Position numbers and translations under genes: made by a program. From Hyphomicrobiales bacterium (GTDB taxonomy: Bacteria; Pseudomonadota; Alphaproteobacteria; Rhizobiales; Xanthobacteraceae), in NCBI GenBank assembly GCA_017305535.1, contig JAFKKN010000001.1:421145-485144 (forward strand): a stretch of DNA of 64,000 nucleotides. The letters run 5' to 3'. The notes beneath the pieces are model-generated. The model had not been told where the DNA came from. It saw nothing but the letters and a program-made list of their open reading frames with translations, and did no database searches. Shown in pieces: positions 47,112 through 56,343 of the stretch. Each line of letters opens with the position of its first letter. The first letter of the stretch is position 1.

Positions 47112-48698
47112 TCACTCCGCCGGCACCGAGGCTTCCTGGAGTTTGAGTGAGTAATAGGAGGCGTTGGTCTGGCCACGCGACGCATTGCGCGCGAACATGA
47201 TCAGATGGTGCGCCACCATGATCGAGCTGATGAGATACTCGATCTCGCCCCGCCGCAGCCGGCGCAACGCGAACTTCCAGAATGCACGGCGATAGTCGCC
47301 GAGCACGCCGACCTTCCAGAAGATGTTCCGCAGCATGATCAGGCCGAGCTTGATGTTCGCGGCCGATAGCCGCGCGCGCGACGCCGGCGGCTGCACGCGG
47401 TGCGGATAGGTTTCGCGGATCTGATACTCGAACCGCTCGAGCAGTTTGTCCGGCTCGTAGGCGCGCCCCATGCAGTTACGCCACGTGTTGACGACTAGCT
47501 CATAGGGTAATCGGAAATCGACGTTGGAATCCCGGTTCTCATCCTCGACCAACCGATTTTCGCGCTTGAGCCGATCCCACAGCGGAGTCTTCGGCAAAGC
47601 CTGCAAAAGATTGATGGTGAGTAGCGGAATCTGCGACTGCTCGATGAAATTCAACAGATGCCCGCCGGTTTCCGGCTTGTCGGTGTCGAGGCCGAGGATG
47701 ATGCCCGACACCACCTCCATGCCGAATCCGTTCAGCGTATGAATCGCCTCCATGATCGGGACCATCATATTGTGGTCCTTGTGCATGGCTTTCAGCGCCA
47801 CCGGGTCCGGCGTCTCGATGCCGCAGAAAATGGTGGCGAAATAGGCTTCGCGCATCTGCGACAGAATCTCGGGACGCTTGGCGATGTTGAGCGTCGCCTC
47901 GCAGGAGAAGCGCAGCACGAAGCCGGTCCTCTTCTGCCATTCGATCAGATACGGCAGCAATTCGAGGGTCGCCTTGCGGTTTCCGATGAAGTTGTCGTCG
48001 ACGAAATAGACCGATCCGCGAATGCCGCATTCGAGCAGCTTGTCTAGTTCGCGCGTGATCTGCTCCGGCGACTTCAGACGCGGATTACGACCATAGAGTC
48101 CGGGAATGTCGCAGAATTCGCATTGATACGGACAGCCGCTGGAATACTGGATGCTGCCGAGAAAATAGCGCGGGATTTCGGCGAGTTCATAGGCGGGAAT
48201 CGGAAAGTGCGTCATGTCAAGCCGGTCGGCGGTCTTCAGCACCACTTGCTCCGCCGGCCGCGACGGATCGCGCGCGAGACGCGCGATCAATTCATCCGTC
48301 GCGTCGCCCAATTCGCCGATGTGCAGATAATCGAACGACGGATAATAATCCGGGCAGGCGCTGACCGACGGGCCGCCGATCGCAACCGGAAGATCGAACG
48401 CATGGGCGCGACGGCAGATGTCATTCATCTGCATCCGCTGGATGTGCATGCCGCTGACCAGCACGGCTTCCGCCCATGTGAAATCCTCCGCGGTGGCGGC
48501 GCGGATATTCTCGTCGATGAAACGAACCTGCCAGTGTTTCGGAAGATAGGCAGCGATCAGCAACAAGCCCTGCGGCGGCATGAAGGCCTGCACGCCATCA
48601 GTCAGCGGATAGGCATATTCGAACGTGCCGAACGAGGATGTGTAGCGCGGAAACACGCACAGAATGCGACGTCCGGTCTCACCGGCCTCATTTGTCAT
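47112..48698 (-). CDS. hpnP: Hopanoid C-2 methylase HpnP (B12-binding radical SAM)
   Basis: Adds a methyl group at C-2 of hopanoid ring A, giving 2-methylhopanoids. 528 residues. The N-terminal cobalamin-binding domain (about 10-150) includes RRILCVFPRYTSSFGTFEYA, MPPQGLLLIAAYLP and AVLVSGMHIQRMQMNDICRRA. The radical SAM cluster motif is C189-x3-C193-x2-C196 (SGCPYQCEFCDIPGLYGR), followed by VYFVDDNFIGN and FCGIETPDP. RPALQ-type residues and the long C-terminal DUF4070-like tail match HpnP rather than HpnR (C-3) or HpnJ. ATG 48698 has a G-rich site upstream; a TTG at 48725 is a less likely start. It runs towards the RND gene 328 bases downstream. Confidence 0.93.
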   Translation of the reverse strand: MTNEAGETGRRILCVFPRYTSSFGTFEYAYPLTDGVQAFMPPQGLLLIAAYLPKHWQVRFIDENIRAATAEDFTWAEAVLVSGMHIQRMQMNDICRRAHAFDLPVAIGGPSVSACPDYYPSFDYLHIGELGDATDELIARLARDPSRPAEQVVLKTADRLDMTHFPIPAYELAEIPRYFLGSIQYSSGCPYQCEFCDIPGLYGRNPRLKSPEQITRELDKLLECGIRGSVYFVDDNFIGNRKATLELLPYLIEWQKRTGFVLRFSCEATLNIAKRPEILSQMREAYFATIFCGIETPDPVALKAMHKDHNMMVPIMEAIHTLNGFGMEVVSGIILGLDTDKPETGGHLLNFIEQSQIPLLTINLLQALPKTPLWDRLKRENRLVEDENRDSNVDFRLPYELVVNTWRNCMGRAYEPDKLLERFEYQIRETYPHRVQPPASRARLSAANIKLGLIMLRNIFWKVGVLGDYRRAFWKFALRRLRRGEIEYLISSIMVAHHLIMFARNASRGQTNASYYSLKLQEASVPAE

Positions 48699-48758
48699 CA
48701 AACCCCCGAACGTGTCTCGATTCAAAACACCTCCACCGGAGGCATCTCAACAAAAAAC

Positions 48759-48783
48759 AACATCCAGAACGTCAAATCGTTCC
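48759..48783 (-). promoter_or_regulatory. Possible EcfG-type promoter of hpnP
   Basis: On the minus strand GGAAC (48783-48779), a 16-base spacer, then TGTT (48762-48759), about 60 bases before the hpnP start. The general stress sigma factor EcfG recognises GGAAC-N16/17-CGTT; the -10 part differs by one base here. In Rhodopseudomonas palustris hpnP is known to depend on EcfG, which makes the match meaningful, but it is short and could be chance. Confidence 0.45.
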
Positions 48784-48895
48784 AACCGGCCTCCGTGACC
48801 GGTCAACGTCAGACTGAGTCCGAAATCCTTCAACATTGTGGCAAGGATCACAACGCACGCAGCCGGCCGCGCGTCACAACGTCCATCGCGCCGCG

Positions 48896-50419
48896 CTACA
48901 TCGTCGCGCCGAGCACCCATGGCGCGAACTCCGCGCCGCCGAAATCGAAACTCTCGCTTTTGGTCGCTTCTCCCGACGCGACGCGCAGCATCAACTCGAA
49001 AATGCGCTGACCACACTGCTGCACGGTCTCGTCACCGTCGAGAATGGTACCGCAATTCACATCCATGTCATCTTCCATGCGGCGATACATCGGCGAATTG
49101 GTCGCGAGCTTGATCGACGGCGCGGGTTTGCAGCCGAACACGCTGCCGCGCCCGGTGGTGAAGCACACAAGGTTTGCGCCGCCCGCCACCTGCCCGGTCG
49201 CGGCCACCGGGTCGTAGCCCGGCGTATCCATGAAGACGAAGCCTTTCTTGGTCACCGCTTCCGCGTAGTTCACCACGTCGACCAGATTGGTGCTGCCGGC
49301 CTTGGCCATCGCGCCGAGCGACTTTTCGAGAATGGTGGTGAGCCCGCCCGCCTTGTTGCCTGGGCTGGGATTGGCGTTCATCTCCGCGCCTTCGCGCCTG
49401 GTGTAGTCCTCCCACCAGCGCATCAGGCCCACCAGTTTCTCGCCAACCTCGCGGCTCACCGCGCGACGCGTGAGCAGATGCTCGGCGCCGTAGGTCTCGG
49501 GCGTCTCGGAGAGAATGACGGTGCCGCCGTGGCGCACCAAAAGATCGCTCGCCGCGCCGAGCGCCGGATTGGCCGAGATGCCGGAATAGCCATCCGAGCC
49601 GCCGCATTGCAGCGCCACAGTCAGTTCGCTGGCCGGCACGGTTTCGCGTTTCACCCTGTTGGCGTCCTGCAAGGCTTCCCTGACGAAAGCGATGCCGGCC
49701 TCGGTGGTTTTGCGGGTACCTCCGATATCCTGAATCTGCAACTCGCGCAGACGCCCGGCGAGCTTCTGCTCGGCCATCAGACCGCCGATCTGGTTGATCT
49801 CGCAGCCGAGGCCGAGCACCACCACCGCGGCGAAGTTCGCATGACGCGCGTAGCCGCCGAGCGTGCGACGCAAGAGCGCCAAGGGCTCGTCCTGCGTCAT
49901 CCCGCAGCCGGTCTTGTGGGTCAGCGCCACCACACCATCGACATTAGGGAAATCCGCCAGCGGATCGTGACCGCTGAAGGGATTGCGCTTGAACACGTCC
50001 GCGACGAGCCCCGCGACATGCGCACTGCAATTCACGCTGGTCAGAAGTCCGATGTAATTGCGCGTCGCCACCCGGCCGTCGGCACGGCGGATGCCTTGAA
50101 ACGTCGCCGGCGGATCGATGAAAGCGGTCGGCCTCGCATCGATGCCATAAGCATAGTCGCGAGCGAAATCGCCCATGCCGCAGTTGTGAGTGTGAATGTG
50201 CTGCCCCGGCGCGATCGGCATCGTCGCAAAACCGATGATCTGGCCATAACGGCGAATGGCCTCTCCTTCGCCGATGGGCCGGATCGCTACCTTATGGCCC
50301 GCCGGGATGCGATCCGACGTAACGACGCCATCCGTCACGGCTACTCCCGGCAACAGCGTGGTCCGTGCGATCAGAACGCTGTCGTCGGGATGCAGACGAA
50401 TAACGGGCGCGGCGGTCAT
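48896..50419 (-). CDS. Altronate dehydratase family (UxaA-type) protein
   Basis: A 507-residue lyase of the UxaA/GarD family, which remove water from sugar acids such as altronate or galactarate. A small N-terminal SAF domain (VIRLHPDDSVLIARTTL, with HIHTHNCGMGDFARD) is joined to the large C-terminal domain: GVVALTHKTGCGM, VVLGLGCEINQI, LQCGGSDGYSGISANPALG and VCFTTGRGSVFG. The single-chain arrangement is typical of altronate-type enzymes. ATG 50419 is preferred: AAGGAG lies eight bases upstream, while ATG 50425 is too close. Its neighbours (MFS carrier, HpcH/HpaI aldolase, Ldh-type dehydrogenase) suggest a sugar-acid or hydroxy-acid pathway. Substrate not determined. Confidence 0.88.
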   Translation of the reverse strand: MTAAPVIRLHPDDSVLIARTTLLPGVAVTDGVVTSDRIPAGHKVAIRPIGEGEAIRRYGQIIGFATMPIAPGQHIHTHNCGMGDFARDYAYGIDARPTAFIDPPATFQGIRRADGRVATRNYIGLLTSVNCSAHVAGLVADVFKRNPFSGHDPLADFPNVDGVVALTHKTGCGMTQDEPLALLRRTLGGYARHANFAAVVVLGLGCEINQIGGLMAEQKLAGRLRELQIQDIGGTRKTTEAGIAFVREALQDANRVKRETVPASELTVALQCGGSDGYSGISANPALGAASDLLVRHGGTVILSETPETYGAEHLLTRRAVSREVGEKLVGLMRWWEDYTRREGAEMNANPSPGNKAGGLTTILEKSLGAMAKAGSTNLVDVVNYAEAVTKKGFVFMDTPGYDPVAATGQVAGGANLVCFTTGRGSVFGCKPAPSIKLATNSPMYRRMEDDMDVNCGTILDGDETVQQCGQRIFELMLRVASGEATKSESFDFGGAEFAPWVLGATM

Positions 50420-50672
50420 GACCATGTCTCCTTGAAGCGACGCGGCCTCGCCACGCCCCGGTTCAACATTTTGCTCCGATGTCCGGTCCTTGGCTATCGC
50501 CTTATTCCGTCAGCCCATAGGCGGATACTCCGCGTCATGCAAAAATCTGCGGGGGCTCCTGTCGGATCGCGCCCGCCTGCCGCGTCCTTGCAATAGATGG
50601 CGGACAACGCGGCCAAAAGCGTGATCGTTATTCCACTTCGCAACGCGGCCAAGGGATTTTCGCGAGGATTTC

Positions 50673-51896
50673 ATGTCGGAACCACAGGTCACCTCATCGT
50701 ATCGCTGGATCATCATCGCCGCCGGCGCGCTGATGACCTGCGTGGGGATCGGCGCGATGTTTTCGCTGGCGATCTTTCTGCAACCGATGTCGGCGGCGAC
50801 CGGCTGGACCCGCGCCGGCATTTCCAGTGCGATGACGCTGAACTTCCTGGTGATGGGCGCGGCCGGCTTCGGCTGGGGCACCCTGAGCGACCGCTACGGC
50901 AGCCGCCCCGTGGTGCTGGCCGGTGCGGTCCTGCTCGGGCTCGCGCTGGTGCTGGCAAGCCGGATGACCAGCATCGTCGGCTTCCAGCTCGTCTACGGCA
51001 TTCTGGTCGGGCTCGCGGCCGGCGCGTTCTTCGCACCGATGATCGCCACGGCGACGGCGTGGTTCACCACCAATCGCAGCCTCGCGGTGTCGCTGGTGTC
51101 GGCCGGCATGGGCGTCGCGCCAATGACGATCTCGCCGTTCGCCGGATGGCTGCTGACCGCCTACGACTGGCGCACCGCGATGGCAGTCATCGGCGTGGTC
51201 GCGTGGATACTTCTCATTCCAGCGGCATTCCTGGTGCGCCACGCGCCGGATGTGCCGGCAGGTGGCACGACCACCACAGCGCCGGTCGAAGACAGCAGCC
51301 TCTCAGCTTCCGCCGCGCTGCGCACGCCGCAATTCGCGGTGCTTGCCGGAACGTTTTTCCTGTGCTGCGCCGCTCATGCGGGGCCGATCTTCCACATGGT
51401 CAGCTATGCGATCACCTGCGGGGTCGCGCCGCTCGCGGCCGTCAGCATCTACAGCGTCGAAGGGCTTGCCGGCCTCGGCGGCCGGGTGCTGCTCGGTCTG
51501 CTGGCCGATCGGTTCGGCGTCAAACCGGTGCTGGTCACCGGCCTCGCCGTGCAGGCGGTAGTGATCGCGGCCTATATGAGCGTGAACACATTGCCGCAGT
51601 TCTATGCGCTGGCAGTGATCTTTGGCACCACCTACGGCGGCGTGATGCCGCTCTACGCGGTGCTGGCGCGCGAGTATTTCGGCCAGCGTGTCATGGGCAC
51701 CGTGTTCGGCGCCGCGACGATGACATCGAGCCTCGGCATGGCACTCGGCCCCATCGCCGGCGGCTGGGTGTTCGACACCTTCGGCGCCTATCACTGGATG
51801 TTCATCGGCTCGTTCGTGGTCGGGCTCGGCGCGGTGGCCATCGCGCTGGCCTTCCCGCCGTTGCCATCCAGACAACAGGAGCTGAAGCCGGCTTGA
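50673..51896 (+). CDS. MFS transporter (monocarboxylate/oxalate-formate antiporter-like)
   Basis: Twelve-helix inner-membrane carrier of 407 residues. MFS motif A is LSDRYGSRPVVLAGA near residue 72, with its second-half counterpart LADRFGVKPVLVTGLAV. The first loop WTRAGISSAMTLNFLVMGAAGFGWG is typical of the OFA/MCT branch that moves small organic anions. GAGGA is eight bases before ATG 50673. It is divergent from the altronate-dehydratase gene and convergent with the HpcH/HpaI aldolase, so it may import the shared substrate. A 9-bp inverted repeat (51891-51916) overlaps its stop codon. Confidence 0.88.
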   Translation: MSEPQVTSSYRWIIIAAGALMTCVGIGAMFSLAIFLQPMSAATGWTRAGISSAMTLNFLVMGAAGFGWGTLSDRYGSRPVVLAGAVLLGLALVLASRMTSIVGFQLVYGILVGLAAGAFFAPMIATATAWFTTNRSLAVSLVSAGMGVAPMTISPFAGWLLTAYDWRTAMAVIGVVAWILLIPAAFLVRHAPDVPAGGTTTTAPVEDSSLSASAALRTPQFAVLAGTFFLCCAAHAGPIFHMVSYAITCGVAPLAAVSIYSVEGLAGLGGRVLLGLLADRFGVKPVLVTGLAVQAVVIAAYMSVNTLPQFYALAVIFGTTYGGVMPLYAVLAREYFGQRVMGTVFGAATMTSSLGMALGPIAGGWVFDTFGAYHWMFIGSFVVGLGAVAIALAFPPLPSRQQELKPA

Positions 51897-51956
51897 GGCG
51901 ATGCCCCGCCTCAAGCACCTGCACTACGATTGATCCGCTCGTATCGAACGGATCAA
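51891..51956. terminator. Two hairpins between the convergent MFS and aldolase genes
   Basis: gcttgaggc (51891-51899) pairs with gcctcaagc (51908-51916) across the MFS stop codon. A second stem, ttgatccg (51930-51937) with cggatcaa (51949-51956), follows. Neither has a long T-run, so termination is probable but not certain. Confidence 0.55.
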
Positions 51957-51985
51957 TCGTCGCAACAGATATCAGGCCTTAATTA

Positions 51986-52762
51986 TCAGGCCTTGCCCTT
52001 CGCGCCCTTGCGGGTTTCCGCGATCCAGGCGCGGGCACCGGTCGCCATGATGCCGCTGTCGTTGAGCAGCGTCACCAGCTTGAAACCCATGTTGATGGCG
52101 CGCAGCGCGCCGGCCGGGCCGCTGCAATGGATGCCGGCCGAGATGCCGCGCTTGCCGCATTCCTTGATCAGCTTGTCGTAGATTTTCAGAATCTCCGGCT
52201 CGTCGCGATCGAGCTTCGGCACCAGCCCGTAGGAGAAGCCGAGATCGGACGGACCGACATAGACGCCGGCGATGCCTTCGACATCGAGGATCGCCGTCAT
52301 GTTCTTAACGGCGGTCTTGGTCTCGATCATCGGAATGCACAGCGTCTCCTCATTGGCGGTGGTTTGATAGCCGCTGGAAGAGCCATAAAGTCCGGCGCGG
52401 ATCGGCCCGTTGCTGCGGGTCCCGCGCGGCGGATATTTGCAATAGGAGACGAAATTCTCGGCTTCCTGCTTGGTGTTGATCATCGGGCAGATCACGCCAT
52501 AGGCGCCGCCGTCGAGCACCTTGCCGATGATGCCCGGCTCATTCCACGGCACGCGGACCATCGGCGTCACCGGATGCGCCTGCATCCCCTGAAAGCATTG
52601 CACCATGGACTGATAATCCTGCACGCCGTGCTGCATATCCACGGTGATGCTGTCGAAGCCGCATTGCGCCATCACCTCGGCGGAAAAGCCCGACGGGATC
52701 GCGAGCCAGCCGTTCACCGCGGTTTTGCCTTCAGCCCAGAGTTTCTTGACGTTATTGGCCAT
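51986..52762 (-). CDS. HpcH/HpaI family class II aldolase
   Basis: Metal-dependent retro-aldol enzyme of 258 residues, of the type that splits 4-hydroxy-2-oxo acids to pyruvate plus an aldehyde. Family marks: SITVDMQHGVQDYQSM with the catalytic His, VRVPWNEPGIIGKVLDGGAYGVICPMINT with the metal-binding Glu region, TLCIPMIETKTAVKN, and GVYVGPSDLGFSYG with Asp. It could serve the HpaI step of homoprotocatechuate breakdown (hpaD and hpaF are 2 kb away), or a sugar-acid route with the UxaA-type enzyme. The last 14 bases, including the stop, are duplicated just downstream (direct repeat atcaggcctt at 51971 and 51985). Confidence 0.88.
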   Translation of the reverse strand: MANNVKKLWAEGKTAVNGWLAIPSGFSAEVMAQCGFDSITVDMQHGVQDYQSMVQCFQGMQAHPVTPMVRVPWNEPGIIGKVLDGGAYGVICPMINTKQEAENFVSYCKYPPRGTRSNGPIRAGLYGSSSGYQTTANEETLCIPMIETKTAVKNMTAILDVEGIAGVYVGPSDLGFSYGLVPKLDRDEPEILKIYDKLIKECGKRGISAGIHCSGPAGALRAINMGFKLVTLLNDSGIMATGARAWIAETRKGAKGKA

Positions 52763-52846
52763 GTGCCCGTTGTCCTCTCGATGATGGGAATGGGTGTTCG
52801 AAATTGCGGATGGCTCGCACGGAGCGTTGGAAGGTTTTGCCTGCGG

Positions 52847-53935
52847 CTATGACGCGGTCGCCTTGGCGATCGCTGCTTCACTGACGCCGACCTCGCGCGC
52901 GGTGTTGACGATCGCGGCCCAGGTGTCATCCGGCAGCGGCACGCCGTTCGCCGTGCGTTCAGTCCGCGTCCGCGCCTCGGGATCGCCGGGGATCAGAACG
53001 CCGTCGTTGCCCTTCGCCGGCTTGGTGTCCTTGTAGTAATCGACATAGCGCGCCATCTCGCCGTCGAAAAAATTGGCGGGATCGATCCGCTTGGGATCGA
53101 TGTAGATCGCCAGCATGCCGTTGGCGAAACGGCGGTTCGGCGCGGTGGCACCGGTGCCGGTCAACGCGCCGCCGAGCAGTTCGCAGATCAGCGCCAGCCC
53201 CGAACCCTTGTGATCGCCGAAAGCGCGGATCGCTCCTTTGCCTTGCGAGTGATCGCGGGTGCCGTCCTGCGTATAGGGCCCGTAAAGCACATGCGGGTCT
53301 TCGCTCAGCGTGCCGTCCGCATCGATCAACGCGCCGGTCGGCAACTTCTTGCCGCCACGGCTCGCCACCAGCACCTTGCCTTCGGCGACGATCGAGGTGG
53401 CGAAGTCGAGCACGATCGGCCGCTGTCCCTTGCGCGGGATGCCGACGCAATACGGCGCGGTGGAAAGCCGTCGCTCGACGCCGCCGTAGGGCGCGACCAA
53501 AATCGAGCCCGCCGCGTTGACGAAATGGATCGACACCAGCCCTTCCGCTGCCGCCATCTCGGCCCAGTCGCCGATGCGGCCGATGTGGCCGGCGTTGCGC
53601 AGCGCCACCGCCGCGAGCCCGCTCGCCTTGCACTTCTCGATGCCGAGCTTCACCGCCTGCGGTCCAACGGTCTGGCCGTAGCCGAACTTGCCGTCCACCA
53701 CCGCCAGCGATGGCGTATCCACCACCAGATCGACCGTCTGATCCGGCACCACGGCACCCATATTCTTCCAGCGCACATAGACCGGCACGCGGATGACGCC
53801 GTGACTGTCGTGGCCGGTCAGATTGGCGGTGGTGAGGTAGGTCGCGATCCGCCGGGCTTCTTCCTGGGACGACCCGGCATGGGCAAACACATCGGCGACG
53901 AAATCGATCAGCTTCTCAACCTGCACGGTCACCAT
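52847..53935 (-). CDS. Ldh family (malate/L-lactate dehydrogenase type) oxidoreductase
   Basis: NAD(P)-dependent 2-hydroxyacid dehydrogenase of the non-Rossmann Ldh/YlbC family, 362 residues. TGHDSHGVIRVPVYV (catalytic His and substrate Arg), DGKFGYGQTVG, VALRNAGHIGRIGDWAEMAAAEGLVSIHFVNAAG and PIVLDFATSIVAEGKV are all characteristic. The start at 53935 has GGGAGCG about ten bases before it; upstream in-frame codons to 54007 are unlike the family. It lies 84 bases after the aldolase gene in the opposite sense of flow, so both belong to one minus-strand unit, the dehydrogenase first. Likely substrate: a 2-hydroxy acid feeding the aldolase pathway. Confidence 0.9.
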   Translation of the reverse strand: MVTVQVEKLIDFVADVFAHAGSSQEEARRIATYLTTANLTGHDSHGVIRVPVYVRWKNMGAVVPDQTVDLVVDTPSLAVVDGKFGYGQTVGPQAVKLGIEKCKASGLAAVALRNAGHIGRIGDWAEMAAAEGLVSIHFVNAAGSILVAPYGGVERRLSTAPYCVGIPRKGQRPIVLDFATSIVAEGKVLVASRGGKKLPTGALIDADGTLSEDPHVLYGPYTQDGTRDHSQGKGAIRAFGDHKGSGLALICELLGGALTGTGATAPNRRFANGMLAIYIDPKRIDPANFFDGEMARYVDYYKDTKPAKGNDGVLIPGDPEARTRTERTANGVPLPDDTWAAIVNTAREVGVSEAAIAKATAS

Positions 53936-54089
53936 GGCGCGGCGTTCGCTCCCGTTGTTGGTTTTTGTTGGCCGATAGTTTGCGCGCAAATGCCGGGCCG
54001 TGTCCATGCTCGAGGCCGAAGCAAAACCCGATGCATCCGCTACACTCCCCGCGGCAGGTGACGTTTTCGCCGGTCATGCAATTTTGCGG

Positions 54090-54692
54090 TTACAGGGATG
54101 CGTCATCCTCGTCGTTGAGATGGCCGTTGCCGGGCAGCGGCATATCGGCAAGGCTCGCCTCCAGCGCGCTCAGCATCTCGTGCAGCGCGGCGAGCCGCTC
54201 CGCGCCGTACCGCCGCGTCATTTCCGCGTAGATCGCCTCCGATGACGGCGCCACCGCCTCGATCAGGCTCAGTCCTCTGGCGCTGATCGACACCAGGCCG
54301 CGTCGCAGATCGGTCTTGACGCTGCGCCGCTCGATCAGCCCGCGCTGCTCAAGATCGCGCAGGATGCGGGACAGGCTCGGGCCGAGCAGATAGGCGGAGC
54401 GCGCCAACTCGGTGACCTCGATGGTCTCCACCCCGCCCAGCGCGCGCAGGATACGCCACTGCTGCTCTGTCAGCCCGTGTTTGCGCAGCGACGCACGAAA
54501 GTGGCGCATCACCGCCTCGCGGGCGCGCAACAGCGCCATCGGCAGCGAGCGCGAGAATTCGCGCATCGGCATTTCGCGCGCGGCCGGACCAGCCTGCTCA
54601 GCGCGCGCGGCGGCTTTGCGCGGATTGGCACCATTTCGGGCGCCGGGTTTGTTTACCGGCATCGGCGCGGACCTCTTGCGTGACGTATCCAT
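54090..54692 (-). CDS. MarR family regulator, HpaR-like
   Basis: A DNA-binding repressor of 200 residues. The winged helix has RKHGLTEQQWRILRALGG, TELARSAYLLGPSLSRILRDLEQRGLIERR, and the wing SVKTDLRRGLVSISARGLSL. This order and wording match HpaR, which represses homoprotocatechuate genes. The first 40 residues are a low-complexity basic leader; internal ATGs (such as MPMREFSRSL) could be the true start. It is divergent from hpaF across 192 bases, the usual place for an HpaR operator. The ligand would be a hydroxyphenylacetate-type compound, by inference. Confidence 0.85.
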   Translation of the reverse strand: MDTSRKRSAPMPVNKPGARNGANPRKAAARAEQAGPAAREMPMREFSRSLPMALLRAREAVMRHFRASLRKHGLTEQQWRILRALGGVETIEVTELARSAYLLGPSLSRILRDLEQRGLIERRSVKTDLRRGLVSISARGLSLIEAVAPSSEAIYAEMTRRYGAERLAALHEMLSALEASLADMPLPGNGHLNDEDDASL

Positions 54693-54884
54693 GGTTCGCC
54701 CGATCCACCTTCCCGGTTTTCGGCATCGGCCGATTGCCAGATTTCATTTAACATGTTAATCATATTCCGGACCCGCCGTCCAAAGCAACCGTTTCGGACC
54801 GTTATCTTTCGCATTCGCCACGCGAAAACCGGCTATCCCGAGATCGTTACGGCGACGGCACCGAGCACGCGAGCATAGAGCGAC

Positions 54885-55280
54885 ATGCCACATTTCACGC
54901 TGGAATACTCGGCCAATCTCGAACCCCGGATCGATATCGCCGCCGCCGTCGAGGTGGTGCGCAAGGCCGCGATCGAAACCGGCATCTTCCCGCTCGGCGG
55001 CATCCGCGTCCGCGCCATCCGCTGCGAGCACTACGCCATCGCCGACGGCAATCCCGACATGGGCTTCCTCGCCATGGTGCTACGGCTCGGCGAAGGCCGC
55101 GATCTGCCGACACGGCAGCGCGCCGGCGAGCACATCTTCCAGGCGCTCTCGCAATTCCTCGAACCCGCGTTCACGGCGATGCCGTTTGCTTTGTCGTTCG
55201 ACATGCAGATCAACGACAAGGACATGAGCTGGAAACGCAACAACATCCATCAGCATCTGGCGAAGGAAAAGGCCGGATAA
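54885..55280 (+). CDS. hpaF: 5-carboxymethyl-2-hydroxymuconate isomerase
   Basis: Cytoplasmic isomerase of 131 residues in homoprotocatechuate meta-cleavage. It starts MPHFTLEYSANLEPRIDI: Pro2, exposed after Met removal, is the catalytic base of this tautomerase-like family. The rest (GIRVRAIRCEHYAIADGNPDMGFLAM, LSFDMQINDKDMSWKRNNIHQHL) matches HpaF throughout. It is divergent from the HpaR-like gene and starts a same-strand run with hpaD and an FAH-type hydrolase. Confidence 0.93.
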   Translation: MPHFTLEYSANLEPRIDIAAAVEVVRKAAIETGIFPLGGIRVRAIRCEHYAIADGNPDMGFLAMVLRLGEGRDLPTRQRAGEHIFQALSQFLEPAFTAMPFALSFDMQINDKDMSWKRNNIHQHLAKEKAG

Positions 55281-55355
55281 CCGCGCCCCTCGCTCTCATC
55301 GCCTCGTTCGCCATTTCGCATCAATTCCACGCAACAGCCAGTCGAGATACAGCCA

Positions 55356-56339
55356 ATGCCGGTCCCGCAGCACGTCTTCGATCCGCCGTTCAACGTTCTC
55401 CGTTCGAGCCACGCCGTGCTCGACGTCACCGACCTCGACGCCAGTCGCAAATTCTATGAAACCATCATCGGCTTGCACGTCGAGGACGCGGATCGCGACG
55501 TCGTCTACCTGCGCGGCTCCGAGGAGCATCAGCATCACTCGCTGGTGCTGCGCAAGGCGCAAGTCGCTGCCTGCAACCGACTCGGCTTCAAGGTCGGCAA
55601 CGACAAGGACCTCGACAAGGCCGCCGCCTTCATGGCGGCCAACAAGATCGAGCACACTTTCGCCGAGGTGCCGTTTCAGGGCCGCACGCTGCAATTCACC
55701 GATCCGTTCGGCTATCGCATTGAACTCTACGCGACCATGGAGAAGCGCCCGCACCTGTTGCGCCGTTATGAACTCTACAAGGGCTGCCATCCGCAGCGCC
55801 TCGACCACTTCAACGTGTTCGCCGCCGAAGTGCAGGACACCGTCGATTTCTACGCCCGGCTTGGCTTCCGCCTCACCGAATACGCCGAGGAGGACGGCCC
55901 GAATGGCCGCATCGCCGCGGCGTGGATGCATCGCAAGGGCAACGTGCACGACTTCGCCATCACCAACGGCAACGGCCCCCGCCTGCACCACTTCGCCTAT
56001 TGGGTGCCGACCGCGATGAACATCCTGCATCTGTGCGACGTGATGGCGTCGTGCGGCTACCTCACCAATATGGAGCGCGGTCCCGGCCGCCACGGCATCT
56101 CCAACGCGTTCTTCCTCTACGTGCGCGATCCTGACGGGCATCGGCTGGAGATTTACACCAGCGATTACAACACCATGGATCACGATCACGAACCGCTGCG
56201 CTGGTCGCTACGCGATCCGCGCCGCCAGACGCTATGGGGTTCGCCCGCGCCGCGTTCGTGGTTCGAGGAAGGCTCGCCCTTCGTCGGCCAAGCCGTGCGC
56301 GAGGCAAAATTCAAGGCCGACGTGATCGTGGCGGACTGA
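55356..56339 (+). CDS. hpaD: 3,4-dihydroxyphenylacetate 2,3-dioxygenase
   Basis: Extradiol ring-cleaving dioxygenase of the VOC superfamily, 327 residues, with two pairs of beta-alpha-beta modules. The Fe(II) ligands are expected at His in RLDHFNVFAAE, His in RLHHFAYWVP, and Glu in HRLEIYTSDYN. RSSHAVLDVTDLDASRKFYETIIGL opens the first module. Homoprotocatechuate is the expected substrate, because the gene follows hpaF and precedes an FAH-type isomerase. The stop is four bases before the next ATG. The genes hpaE, hpaH and hpaBC are not in the window. Confidence 0.92.
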   Translation: MPVPQHVFDPPFNVLRSSHAVLDVTDLDASRKFYETIIGLHVEDADRDVVYLRGSEEHQHHSLVLRKAQVAACNRLGFKVGNDKDLDKAAAFMAANKIEHTFAEVPFQGRTLQFTDPFGYRIELYATMEKRPHLLRRYELYKGCHPQRLDHFNVFAAEVQDTVDFYARLGFRLTEYAEEDGPNGRIAAAWMHRKGNVHDFAITNGNGPRLHHFAYWVPTAMNILHLCDVMASCGYLTNMERGPGRHGISNAFFLYVRDPDGHRLEIYTSDYNTMDHDHEPLRWSLRDPRRQTLWGSPAPRSWFEEGSPFVGQAVREAKFKADVIVAD

Positions 56340-56343
56340 GATA

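Noticed and set aside
48836-50596. Open frame of about 586 codons opposite the altronate-dehydratase-like gene
   Set aside because: Antisense to a complete, motif-bearing enzyme and without protein-like composition.
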